Part shown: piece by piece, positions 43,001-55,109 of the stretch
Layout of the letters: the number at the start of each line of letters is the position of its first letter
Numbering within the stretch: the first letter of the stretch is position 1
DNA from: Vandiemenella viatica
Taxonomy: Eukaryota; Arthropoda; Insecta; Orthoptera; Morabidae
NCBI GenBank assembly: GCA_031002005.1
Contig: CM061919.1
Span: forward strand, 18,919,687 to 18,983,686
Reading direction: 5' to 3'
Length of the DNA: 64,000 nucleotides
The notes under the pieces: generated by a model
What the model was told of the DNA's origin: nothing
The model's database searches: none
Seen by the model: only the letters and a program-made list of their open reading frames with translations
Translations under genes and position numbers: made by a program

Positions 43001-46000
43001 AGGAAGGACTTGCTGCGTACACGAATCTGGTTTGTCTGCTGGCCTTGTCTACATGATCGTTTTTTTTTTTTTTTTAAATCAGTCCTATCAACCATAGTGA
43101 ACACTTGGGCAAAGTTATGGTTTCCAGTGTCCTGCTTGTGTACGTTAACAGTCTGCTTACTACTTTTGTCGCAACGTAGGTGAAAGTTGAAGAAATAGAT
43201 TAAGCAAGTTTTGACGATTCATCCTGCAGTTCAGATTTTTTGCCATATTATTATTATTTGTTGAGATCAATTAAAAACTTATTTAGTTTTGAAAAAAAGA
43301 GGTGGAAAAATTTATACGCAATTATTAAATACATTTTTCCGAAGACAGAATTTAAAATTTTCAGTTCGATAACAGTGTTGATAACATTATAGGCACCGTA
43401 AAAATGCAATATTCCATTAGTTTTAATATACTAATGTAATGCAACTTTTTATATATGCCGGCTTAGGATTTGATGTGTCCTTGGAAGTGTTTTTACGGAC
43501 ATGTTAAATATGGAGAGACAAAAAGAAAACTACCAAGTGGAAAAAAAAAAACGAACAGAAACATTTGGTGAAGCGAAAATGACGAAAACATTATTGCCAG
43601 GTGGGGCAACGAGAGAAATTTATTACAGTGAAAGTTTCCCAAATGTCATGTACGTGCCTTAAACAGAATGTTACCTGAGCTGTCTGCTATGGTGTACGTG
43701 AACTGTCGAATTGGATTGAATCCAAAGCACCGGGGAGCGAGACTGCGTGCGACGCCGAGTGCTGTTGACGATTAGTCGCCTGCGTAGGTAGACCTATCTG
43801 CGTTACATGTGCGGTGTTTAACTAGTGAGCAGAGTGCATTCCCTCTGGAAATCAGTGACAGTTGTGTCCAGGGACGAGTAAATCATTCTCAGCGACCGCA
43901 TGGAACATGAACCCTTATCAGCATACCCGTAACAGCGCTGCTTCATGTCAACGATCTCTATACGTTAGAGATTTTTTTTAAAAAATATTTATTTGGACAA
44001 AACAGATAAGTTATGCCATATAGCTGTTGAAACGAAATTAGTCTATTCAAGGTCACCAGGCCACCATAGAATATTGCATGTGGACGACACTTTCAAAATT
44101 TATACAAAATATGTGTGAATAAATAAACAGAAGAAAAATGATTTAGTTGTATTGTGATATAGTTTTTAAACCTAAATTACACGTGGATATTGAGGTTCAG
44201 TAGAGAAAGCATCAAGCTTATTAGCAGGATTGCTTGTTTACCTCAGCTAAATAAATGTGGAATGTTGGCATGCGTACTTTCAGTCCTTTTTGCACATGTG
44301 AGAACTTCCAGCACTAAATGATATTACGAAATTATAGTATAGTGTAGCATCCAGCCTATAGTAACATAATTATTCTTTACCGTTTAACCCTTTTCTTGAT
44401 ATTTGGTCGATGTCTTCTTTATATCACGAATTTTAATGTGAAAACAAGTAATTTTATTCCTTGACAGATTAACAATTCTTATGAACCTATGTTTTGAAAA
44501 TTGAAATGTGTCTTGGAGCACAAAGATTTCTGGTAACTATAAATATTTTACAGACTCGCTCAAAAGCATTTGGAGACCCATGTTTTTACGAAAAAGACAA
44601 TAATTTTATTTCACGTGTGACCTACCACTCTTTTATCTTTTTTTAATCTTTCAGTTGGCATTTATGAAGATAAAATCACTTATCGACTAATGAAAATATG
44701 TATGAACATCGTAGGTGTTGATGGGAAAACTTTTTATAATTTAAGAAGAAACAGACGATCGATTAAAGATGTACTTAGGAGAACTGTATGACGCGTATGG
44801 CACTGACAATATTGTGTTGCAAAGATAGTAAGGACGCAATCTATCAAAATTTTCAATGAAAGCAAATCAATGAGATTTGCATAAATAGTGGAATATTTAG
44901 GAGAGGAAATTAATTTAAAAGCTTATTCAATTTGGTTTACATACAAAACGTGAGCGATAGCTGAGCAAAAGTTTACGAAGGATTATGGCGGCAACAAGAA
45001 GAAGGATAGTGACCCACAAATGCAGATATACAGAAGTGGTGAATTTCTTGTTAGATATTTTGGAAAAGAAAAGATTACTTCCGTATAGAAACGTATACGT
45101 AATTATATTAAACCTGTCATGAGATTAATTTAAAAATAAATCATATTTAGCACTTGACTGAAAGACTTATGAGCATAGCGTTTGGACAATTCAGTATTGT
45201 ATCTGTATTCGATTTGTTTGTATTTGTTACTACCATCACAGTAATCTCCAATCAAGCAAAACTATCGGACTATTAAATTTTACCTATCCTATCAAAGGAA
45301 CCTAAATTCAGACCTCAGTCCATGTGTACACGCCGATTTGATCATGGTGCTTAAACAGTCTATGCTATGGGATACCCAAGTTTTTGAGAAGGTTCCAGTT
45401 CTGCCTAAAAACTACACCTTATGGAAACTACTGAAGGGCAGATATCAAATATATTAACCATTTATTCCCCTAAATGACATGACGGAAAACTGAACCAAAA
45501 AACTCATAAACAGAATAATTTCTAAAATCCAGAAGTAACGTTTTATTGTGACAGATTTCTTGCCTATAGTACATCACTGTACGTTTCTGGGTTCTTAAAT
45601 CTAACGAACCATTCTAAACGCTAAGTGTTAATAAACAGAAAATCAGAATTCCAATAATAAATTCGCTCTTCAAAGATTTCATATGTTATCGAATATTCTC
45701 AATTTGTAACGAGAATAGTAACCGTGAAATTTTATCGTGTCGCAAACTAACTTCATCTGCTTTCGTGAACAGTACCAGTGTATTAATTACAGTAGACAAA
45801 GCTTTACCGTAGTTATTTTTAAAAACAAAAGATTTTTAGTTAGATACTTTTCCTAGTTTGCAATACCCTAACATACACTAACAAAGGGATAGATGGCATC
45901 AAAAAGAGTGAACAGTAATTGTGAAGGCTTAATAAAACGTGAGTATCAATTTTTAAATTACAGGTCTCCTTACAACGTATTAAAAAAAATACAGCGTCTG

Positions 46001-46660
46001 TAATCGAGGACTGATGCAACAGCAATCAAATAGGATTTAGCTGCAAAAGGAGAAAATGTAAAATGAATGGGTTTAGACCCAGCATGCGAACTGTCAATAA
46101 GCAGAGCCATTATGATAAGGTATTAACATGGAGTATTAATTTATGATCCAATTAATAAGTTTCCTCTTCAGATCCTCCACGCATGCCCAACTTGAATCAA
46201 TACACGACATCGACAAGCATAGAAAGCATTACCTTATGAAAAATAATTTAAATTTTTTATTTAAAGAACTGATAAATGATATAGCTTGTCCTTTCCCGCC
46301 ACACGTCAAACGAGATTTCATATTGCCGACATAGTAACGCTGTACTCTATTGCCTTTAAGTGCTCTTCTGAATATTTACTATACGATACCGTTATACTTC
46401 TGCCCTCACTATTCACAGAATAATTCCCGAAGCAAATCTTAAAATAGGAATCTCAGAAATCAATCGCTACCTTTAAAATTAGAAACTCGGCGAAGCAAAC
46501 AATCTAACATTGTTAATTTTTTACACAACAATCTGTTAATGCTAAATATTAAGTAAAATAAGCTAGAATTAATTTTAAATACCATACAAAATTTCAGAAT
46601 ACTTTTTAATATATAAATGACCAAAACTCTACAAAGCAACGAAAAATAAAGTCTGGTTTT
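40027..46660. other. Long unassigned AT-rich region
   Basis: About 6.6 kb without a recognised gene. Apart from a PLE-terminus-like motif at 41293-41324 and short A or T runs (42338-42350, 43061-43075), I see only unplaced AT-rich sequence. GC-richer patches at about 41890-42130 and 43680-43950 contain no known motif. A short run of codons at 46143-46334 is open but unremarkable. Confidence 0.45.
41293..41324 (-). other. PLE-terminus / hammerhead-core-like motif
   Basis: On the minus strand CTGATGA (41318-41324) is followed by a small stem (TTCT-TAT-AGAA) and CGAAA (GAAA at 41293-41296). The same order is seen at the PLE 3' end at 30672-30705. No PLE coding sequence is nearby, so it may be a solo terminal fragment or chance. 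Confidence 0.3.
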
Positions 46661-46844
46661 ATGTACATTTTACAAGGTGCTGAAAAAGAATTCGAAAATA
46701 GCTTAATTGATCTTGGTTGGATTAGGCAGGCCGGAAAGAGTAACAAGATGTTAGAAACTGAACTAATTAAATTAATGTGTAACGGAATTAACTATCAGAA
46801 AGCAGCGAAAGCAATGAAGACTATAAGAATGTTGGGTTTCGAAA

Positions 46845-46877
<33 letters not shown>

Positions 46878-46878
46878 C
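46661..46878 (+). other. Short unexplained ORF with (AAT)n tail
   Basis: A 62-codon frame (46661-46849) contains QGAEKEFENSLIDLGWIRQ, ELIKLMCNGINYQKAAKAM and ends LGFEK at a TAA that is the first unit of an (AAT)n microsatellite running to 46877. Composition looks protein-like (mixed charged and hydrophobic helices). A coding end directly joined to a short tandem repeat resembles the 3' ends of some LINEs. I do not recognise the protein. No upstream continuation is seen. Confidence 0.35.
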
Positions 46879-47664
46879 TTGTAAACCACAGTAACTGCAT
46901 GAATAATGAAGCCAGGACTAATCCAAAGTAATCGAAAATTGTGGAATGAACAGTTTAGAGCTAAAAAAAGTAAAAACTCTGATATATGTAATACGAAAAA
47001 TCAATGAGATATTTTACTAGAAGTACAAAATATGATAACTGGCGAAGAAAGAAATGCAGGAATGAAGACATTAACATAATAAATGACTAAAGTATGATGA
47101 TAAAGACGTTCTAGAAAAAATACTTGTTAATGATAAATGAGAGAGATGAGGATGATAAAAACTCGACATTTAATTAGAATCGGCTTTAAATAGGTGCCAC
47201 CGGCGCCGTTGTTTAAAATGAGAGTGCTAGGACACACACACAGCGTGACTGTAAAACGTTCTGGAGGATTGTTGACTCGGATCATGTTCTCTCGCCACTT
47301 GTCGAGTTACTCCAAACAGCCAACTGGGCGCTGACGTAATATACGCGTGCTACACCACTCCTGAGCGACACAACGATCGTATGCAAGGGTGAATACCACC
47401 CGTAACCTATAATAAATAAAAACAACTTTAAACGTTGACCATTGCCAGAAAAAAAAGCTTTTAGAATACGCTTTTAATCGATCAGCTATCTCTTATAACT
47501 AAAATTAAACACTAATGTACTAATTAATAATATTTTTACTATTAAATTCTGGTTCCTGCTATTAATTATTGCAGTTAGCTTCGAAATATGTGCCAAATGG
47601 CACAACACATGCTTTTGAATTTAACGAGTTTTTAATTTAATTTTAATCAATATTTAAAATAAAC
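46879..47664. other. Unassigned region
   Basis: Nothing recognised. A GC-richer patch at 47190-47400 contains short CA repeats (ACACACACA) but no coding or RNA signal. Confidence 0.45.
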
Positions 47665-47955
47665 GGTTAACACGTTATTCGGTAATTCATTCCAGTACCT
47701 GACTCCCTTACTTGGAAAAGAAAATTTTCGTAACCGCCGATACCTGAAATCGAGAGTTCGTTTATGACCTTAGGTATCTCTTCGCTTTTAAGTTGCACTG
47801 CTAATTCTCCTACCAATATCTGTGTAGTTGTCATCGTTAGTAGATGCTTTATACAGTCCCAGCACTATATTCAACTGATTCCTGTTTTCATTTGACTGAT
47901 ATCCCAGTGGCCTTATTATACTATTAACTGATGGCGTTCTGCGATAATTTTCAGA
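47665..47955 (-). pseudogene. Decayed LINE RT C-terminal tail, second copy
   Basis: Minus-strand phrases NQLNIVLGLYKAS, YTDIGRRISSATLKAKRY and a following SRFQ ... KIFFSK.GSQVLE align in order with the tail fragment at 29220-29590 (VYKSC, RFSFLGKGVRDWN). Several stops are present. It is the same LINE type, more degraded. Confidence 0.5.
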
Positions 47956-48071
47956 AACAAATTTTGCTTACGCTAACTTTTAAATTTGATAACTGTAATA
48001 TGGCTACCACACTATACTCAATCAGTTAAATACGGAAAGTATTGTAGTTTCGCACAGAACTGGTCAGCGGT

Positions 48072-48371
48072 CTTCGGAGGGATAATAATAATTCCGTGTG
48101 GTCGGAATGACCTGGTGACAGGGTTTCTACTGGCTGCGCATACCGCCCCTGTCGTAGCCACCTTAACCTAACCCGGCAATACTACCGGGTACAGGGGACC
48201 TACAGTTTAACGTGGAATCCGAAGCACATTACACAGCAAGCTGTGACAGAGGTGAAGGTCGGGTTAAGTGCCTATGAAAATCCCCACCGAGACAGGGATT
48301 TGAACCGGGGACCTTTCGATCTCCAGTCAGACACCTTAACCACTGAGCCACCAGATCGCTTTCGGAAGGAT
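48072..48371 (-). mobile_element. tRNA-derived SINE (family 2) with TSD
   Basis: Minus strand. The head has A-box TGGCTCAGTGG and a perfect B box GGTTCAAATCC (complement at 48296-48306). The body ends in an (AAT)n tail at 48083-48092. CTTCGGAGGGAT (48072-48083) and CTTTCGGAAGGAT (48359-48371) flank it as an imperfect target duplication. A more diverged copy lies at 39236-39520, and a fragment with shared body sequence at 59873-60016. Confidence 0.85.
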
Positions 48372-49921
48372 TATTTTTTCCGAAGCAGAAGAGTAGGAGC
48401 GTATGTGACAGCTATTAGGCTGCATTCGTCCCTGCCTAGTGCAACAAGGGATTTGTCACGTGTGAGATAACTTATCTTATAAAATTCAGGAATACAAACA
48501 GCGGACTAGATTCTGTGGCCAATCACAGGGTATGCGCCTCAATAAACATTAATGTTGAGTAATTTTGTTGCGGAAGTTTGGCAGGCGCATAACAGGGCTG
48601 AACGGGAGAACGAGGTCACCAGGTCAGCACGAGCTGGGAAGGGCGTCATCACTGCAGCTCGCCACCGGCCAGCCAGTCGGATGCTCACACCAATGACTCA
48701 ACAGCCAGAAATCTCACTGTAAAAATATCTCATGCTGACAATGTTCATTCAAGTTTTTGTAATTTTGTTTTCCAAGTTTCATTTGGGTTGCAGCAAATAA
48801 ACCAATCTTTTTTGTTGAGTTTTTTGAATGGTAAATAAATTTTGTAAAAAATGGCTATGTGTCCTTTATTTACATTTAATATATCATTGATTCCAAGTAT
48901 TTTATAATTATGATCCTGACATGTAATTTGTCATATTTATTAATGATAAAGATTTAAAAACGAAGTAATTAAATTCCTTCATGTGGTATTGATATCTTGT
49001 TACTTTGTTTAAAAAAAAAAGAAGTCTTTTACGATACTGTAACTCGTTTCCCTCACTTCCCCAATAAAGTTTCTCTAGAATAAATGCAGAATATTGAAAG
49101 CCCTTTTACCAATTTCCCAAAGTAGATGTCGGATCTGAGTTTACAAACCAAGATATTTTTACTTAATGTCTTCAACCGGCAATTTAACCCTCCACCTTAT
49201 AACCATAGAAAAGAACCTAATAAGCTTCTCTTTTTAATATATACGTTCATATCATGTTGACGTACCAGCTAGAGGAACAGTACATTTTTTGAATTGCAAC
49301 TCACTTCATTCGTGTTGATTATAGTCGACATTGTAATACTGCAAGAAGTAGTTAATGACGCGCACAAGGAGAGAGAATTTTCTTTGGAAACACTGTGAGT
49401 ACTACCAGATTTGTATTCACTTCCTGATTATGCTCTTTCAGAAAGCATATCAGTCCAGAAACAAAATTGGAAGGTTGGCTAGAAATTTTAACTTTCAATC
49501 ACTTAATATAACGTTTGTAAATTAATAAATATGTTAGAAACATCACCTATCATATATTTCATTTTTAAATCTCGTTCGTCATTGGTTAATGTGTAGCAAT
49601 TCAAATTCCGAATTAAAACCATGAAATTACAGCAAAAACTGTCTGTAAAAGACTGATAGAACACGAATTTTTCAGAAAAAATCTTGAACAGAAGAAAATG
49701 TTTGGGGTATTGCTAGGTTTTGATTACTCACTGCATCTTTAAACCCAGTAGAACTCAGGAGTTACCATTAATGTGGTGACAATTTCTTTACGCAGCGAGA
49801 ACTTGCCAGGAAAAACAAGAGTTCACTTATTTGAACCGCAATCTGAACGTATATTACGAATGCCGACTACTGTAATGCTATGACTTAACCAATCGTAAAA
49901 AGCTGCATTTTGCAAATCCCA
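48372..49921. other. Unassigned region
   Basis: No coding region recognised. A GC-richer patch at about 48580-48720 has no known motif. Confidence 0.45.
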
Positions 49922-50110
49922 TCGAGCTCGGTGAGTGGGCGATAATGTTTGTGCCTGACATTCTGGAGGATGTGGGTTCGATCCCCGGTACAGATATACA
50001 GATTTAGATTTATTGATATCACTCTTGACAAATGCTGCCGTGGATCATTCATGAAGGCCATGATCAATTTCACATAAATAATTTTGTTGGGCAATTCTGT
50101 GCAAATCACG
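49922..50110 (+). mobile_element. tRNA-derived SINE (family 4)
   Basis: Plus strand. CGAGCTCGGTGAGTGGGCG resembles an A box, and GGTTCGATCCC at 49975-49985 is a good B box. A 60-bp spacing fits a tRNA head, followed by an unrelated body. The acceptor and anticodon stems do not pair, so it is not a working tRNA gene. Confidence 0.65.
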
Positions 50111-52639
50111 AAATATATCAGTTCCGTCAGTTTCTTTATGTATGTACTGTATATGTATATAAAATGTGTCAAGTGCCGGCTACTGCCGCTGTTGGAGAGT
50201 TACTTGTGTAACTTTATTGTGTAGTAGAGTGAATTTACAACAAAAAAATGTAAAAGTTGATAAGTATTTTTAAATTGCGTTCGTTACTGGTTTTGTCAAA
50301 TTATTTCTCAACTCCAATACGTACATCAAACACAGAAAAATTTTCAGTCGAAAATAATTTCAAAAAAATGTTTTGAAAATTATCCTATGTAAGAAATTCT
50401 CTATAAAATTATATACATAATTTTTTGTTTGTACAATTTTTTTACTGTAGAATCAACTTGAATAAAATCACTTGTTTAAGTTTTTGTGAAAATCATTAAC
50501 TTCAGTATGATGTCTACAATATTTCTGTAAACCTTAAGAGATTGCTTACCACTGGAAATTTTTATAGTGTAGTCAGATCAGAATTTGCAGGAGTATAAAA
50601 GAAAACAAGTATGACCGATGGAACAATAATTTTAAAAAATATCCGAAATATTTTGAGAGACGGCAGGTGGTCAGGTTTATTTTGATACCCATGAAGACTA
50701 CCTTAGTCATTCATCACATCTCCTCTCCCACTAAAACACTTCTGATTAGTTTCAACCTCATCGTTTTATCAAATATTTATGAATTGATATGCTACACCAT
50801 TACAGATTTCTAAGTTGGAGTGTTCAGAAATTTTGTGGTTACATCAAACGGGTGGAGGAATCGAATTACATTGGTTTCAAACTATCACTCAAAAGTACGG
50901 AACAATAAAAATTAATTGAGTGTTAGAATATCGAAGATGTACATCGTGTCAAAGAAAATATACCACTCTACTTGACCAGCCCGGTGTGATAAAATGACGA
51001 CGAGAATAGTTATGTTTCATAGTGGATGTTGAACCTGCGTTCCTAGACACTTCCCGCCAATAATTTAAATTAAATGGTGAATTACGGAGAGAGGTATTTG
51101 CTTACTTTCCTTCTTGCAACACAACTTTGTATCAATTGCTAAGTAGTTAATTTCTTAGGATAAAAATGAATATTCGTAAAGTATTCGTAAAGTATTTTAG
51201 AATGTGCCGAGGTTTGTACGGTAAATCGTTTATAAGCTAATGTAAATATAGCTGCTATTTTCTTATTGTTAGTTTTAACAAGGTAAATATATTATTAAAT
51301 AAATTAATACTATCCTGATAGGAACTTAAAAAAACCGCAAAGAATAGATGCGTCTTATATTAAAGCATCTTCCAGCAAACATGGTAGTAAGATTAGCAAT
51401 AAAACTACACCATTTTGTGATACTCTGTCGCGCGATCTATGTGTTCTAATCGATAAATTCATTTTGAATTTATTGACAATTGGAAGTTTGTTTATGAGGG
51501 AATACTGAAAAAGGTACGCAGCTCAGAGTAAATATAGGCGTGTAAATTTCGGAACAGCAAGAGTTGAGCAGATATTAACTAAGAGTATAAAAGGGATCGT
51601 GACGAGTGAGAACAAACTATTGCTTAGCGAAGAAATTACCGTGTAATATACCCAAAGATTTGAACGAAGTGGTTGGGCATTGAGGTGTTTGCTCATCAAG
51701 TCCACATAACTGGAGGGATTGAATCTTTCCAGGCAATTGAAGCAGAAGTAGTAACATCCATTAATTGTAGAAGTTGGACCCGATTCGTCCCCGAGGATTC
51801 CCGCTATTGATTCTAATCAGGCGGAGGGTGACGCCTGGGCCTGGCTTTCTACTAGGTCCGCAACAGATCGTTAAAGTCCTCCACTGTGTATTGGGACGGA
51901 CCGCTGGTAGCAGTTAGCCAACTCTGATTAATACCGCCCCGCTAATGGAGCGCCGTGGCAGATCAATGAAGCAGCGGCGCAAGGCTCGTAGCGGACTAAC
52001 CTGCTAACAGTCGGCGTCTGCAAACCAGGTGGCCTCTTATCTGTCATCTTGAGAAATGCCTGCTTCCATAGCAGTGTTACTAAATGCTGATTAACTTGTC
52101 AAACAGTTATTCTTATTAAATTAATTAATAACGTTGGTTATCCATGCTCTTCAGACTAAGTACTAATCACTCAATCGTAGGAAGAGCTTTGTAAAATGTT
52201 TCGATATTTCATCAAACTTGAAATAATAGTCACAGAACATTACTGAAGTTTGTAATTTGTTTCACACTATTTTCAGAAAAGTACTAGTTCACAAAGATAG
52301 TGTTTTTATATGAAACTTCTTTCACGTGATTAGATAAAATCGACTAATAATTTAATTGCCTTTTACCTTTCCTAACAGAAGCTATGTATTTGCGTCTGCA
52401 ACAGTTAGGCAATGCTTTTCATACATTGTGTTACAATAGTATCGAGGCAACCACACATTAGGGTAGGCAAGTTTTCGACCATAATAATTTCCAAACGAGG
52501 ATAACAATTAGAAACAATTGATTGTGAAAAAGTAGGGACAAATATAAGTATGAGTAAATTAAAAGGCCAGGTGATAACCTAGATTTCATCGCAACCTATC
52601 TTAGCCGTTAGCCATCTAAATGTTAGTCACTCTGTAAAT
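50111..52639. other. Unassigned; GC-rich island at 51.8-52.1 kb
   Basis: No gene recognised. Against an AT-rich background, 51770-52060 is clearly GC-rich with many CpG steps (for example CCGCCCCGCTAATGGAGCGCC-like sequence). It has no long open frame: the best minus-strand reading breaks after about 50 codons. It might be a conserved regulatory segment, an untranslated exon or a foreign fragment. Confidence 0.4.
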
Positions 52640-52880
52640 TATTATAAGCGGGCTAAAAGCGTCAAGTGACGGGGATCGGATGGTCCTCGATTTGAATCCC
52701 AGTCCCATTCCTAATTTTAACGTCCCTCGGGAATGAACTTCACCTGTGTAAATGTTTTACTTTGTTAATCTGAATTGCAATGGGAGACTCCGTGGTTTGA
52801 TTTGCACGGTAAAGCGGTAGGAGCGTGTGTATGACAGCGTGAAATTTGTTTCCGTAAGAAGCCACTGGAATAGACATCTC
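52640..52880 (+). mobile_element. Possible SINE, degenerate
   Basis: TCGATTTGAATCCCAG near 52688-52703 resembles a B box. AGACTCCGTGGTTTGATTTGCACGGTAAA downstream resembles the body seen at 59873-60016. A convincing A box is not visible. Confidence 0.35.
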
Positions 52881-53754
52881 TTCCTTGGTAGCTAATCGTT
52901 CACACCCCTCTTCGAACAAGTAGTTCTCAACTCATGTAGTATGTAAAGACGACGAAAATAACTGGGTTTAGTATTTCGGAGAAACAGGATACACAAAAAT
53001 TTTGACTACCAATGCAAAATCTGTCAAAATGACGATACATTGCAATTAGGATGGAATATCCTGGAATGCTAATGGTGTAATCTCCATTAAGAATTCTTCT
53101 ATTGCAGGTGCTATCACTAATCACGAAGACTGGTGTCAAATGATAGGAGAAGACACGGTGGTTCCATTAATAAAGTCTGCTACGACATTGAAGATTTGGG
53201 GTGCCCTTTTCTACATAAACTGTAAACAGTTTGTACTACTACGTGTACAGCTCAAAATTTAATTTTAATTTCCCAGTGGAGGATCAAATAAAAGGAAATG
53301 GAATGAAAGGCAGTGGCTATTATCATCCATTTTCTTTACATAGAACAATTAATTTCCAGTTTCAACTACGCGTAGTTCAGGTGCATTGTATAAAACTTGA
53401 CTCACATATATTTTGTCAGTATGTTAATCGCATCCGATGAGTTATGTTGTTGAATAACAGAAATATCCCACATCTGAGATGTTATAGTGTGTCGAATTAT
53501 TTCTCTAAGTACCGTGTTATTTGAGATAGTGCACAACTTGGCCCCACCAGTAGCTATCACTTCAGTATTAAGAATTTTTTACCGCTATTTTGTAGATCTC
53601 GGGACAGGCTGAAATACGAATGGTGTTAATGTTACTTTAGTCTTACATCATTCTCATCAGAGGGCTTGTGGTGCAACTACTGGCGTGCAATACACAGAAC
53701 AAATATCTTCACATATTAAATACAGTGCTATTTTACTCGTGTTAGAAACACCGC
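52881..53754. other. Unassigned spacer
   Basis: Nothing recognised. The few 60-70 codon frames have no known motif. Confidence 0.5.
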
Positions 53755-53985
53755 TTTTTTACGACTTTACGCCTTGTCAGTGTCGAGAGCATTAGAGTCA
53801 GGAACGGAGTCGAGAAGGAATTCGGCTATGGCCTTAAGAAGGAACTATCTGGGCATTCGCCTGGAATGATTTGGGGAGTCCATGGAAAACCTAAATCTGG
53901 ATTGCCGGACTGAGATTCGAATCAGCGCCCTTCCGAATTCGAGGGCAGAGCGTAACTTCTCACCCATCGCGTTTGGTCACTATCA
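53755..53985 (-). mobile_element. tRNA-derived SINE (core family 1)
   Basis: Minus-strand copy of the family at 4940-5200. GACTTTACGCCTTGTC is at the tail side, the core is CCATGGAAAACCTAAATCTGG with GGAATTCGGCTATGGCC, and the B-box region GAGATTCGAATC is near 53912-53923. The head side ends near CATCGCGTTTGG. No clean target duplication is seen. Confidence 0.75.
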
Positions 53986-55109
53986 CGCACAATGAACCTT
54001 GTTAAGTGAGTACCGATTTATCGATATTTACAAAAATGTGTACAATTGGACCGATTGTCCACAACTTTTATAAAAATTTCACAGTTTCTTCAACACTTGC
54101 CATATACAAGGTTTTTTACTAATTTGTGCCCAAATATCTACAGTTCATGGTAAATATACGGGCTTCTTATAAAGGCTTCCTACATTGGTCAGCGTATTTG
54201 GCAGTAAGAGAGTACAATGTCTACATTATCATCACATGCTGCCTATGAGTCATTAAGCTAAAGAAGTATGTGAATGCAATGTTCATTCATCGAAACTACT
54301 ATTATTGTAATTTTAGGTTGAATAGGCAATCTGCTCGCACCATGTTTTGTTTTTTACTTTTTCATTTTTGTTTTACCAGATTTTCAATTCCGCCAGTCCA
54401 TGTAATGAAGATATTGGACGCCTACATGTTTGTATTTGTGTGATAGTTTGGTTTGTGGTATGTTAGTGAGTTTGTTTGACGTGATTAAGATGTTAGTGTG
54501 AGTTGGTGTCACTATGAAAGACATTTTAATTATACCTGTTGTGGTTTTGGTGCGTGGCATAGTGGTAGTGTTGTTTCGTGTGTGTGTCTCTATGTGTTAG
54601 TGTGTGAAAGATTTGGTCTACTGTGTCACTGAGTACCTGTGATTTCATTGTCGGCTGTACGAAGAAGGAAGCGCGCAACTTAGGAATAGATGTCTGTGTG
54701 TGAGATGGGAATGTATGGTTATTCTGTTGGATCTGTGCTTTTCTATACTTGGGTGTGTGAAAGAAAGAGAATAGGTGTTGGTATTGTGTGTAGTGTGAGG
54801 AATCTGGATATGTATGTTGGTTTGTTAATAAGTGAGCTTGTGTGAACCAGTTGTCGAGATGGTCGCTTCATATAAAAATGTCTGACCATGAGTTTTTATG
54901 TGAATATGTGTGAGTTGAATAGTGATGTCTGTGGGTGAATGTTTGCATGATGTGTGTGGTGCCGAGTATATTAGTAGTTGATTGAATTGTACCCTGTGAT
55001 GGAGTTAGTCTATGCATGTGTCATGTCTGAATGTGTGGTTTGGTAGGTGGGGCGTGCTGAGGTGAGTTATATTATTAATTTAATCGCGATGAAGTTAACG
55101 CTGCGGTGG
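53986..55109. other. Unassigned, GT-rich stretch
   Basis: From about 54420 to 55060 the plus strand is strikingly G+T-rich, with many TGTGTG, TTAGTGTG and GTTTG runs. No clear repeat unit or protein frame emerges. It could be a decayed coding strand of a retroelement read on the minus strand, but no motif supports that. Confidence 0.4.

Noticed and set aside
48285..48360. A tRNA gene on the minus strand
   Set aside because: The tRNA-like head runs into a body shared with 39236-39520 and is flanked by a target duplication, so it is a SINE.
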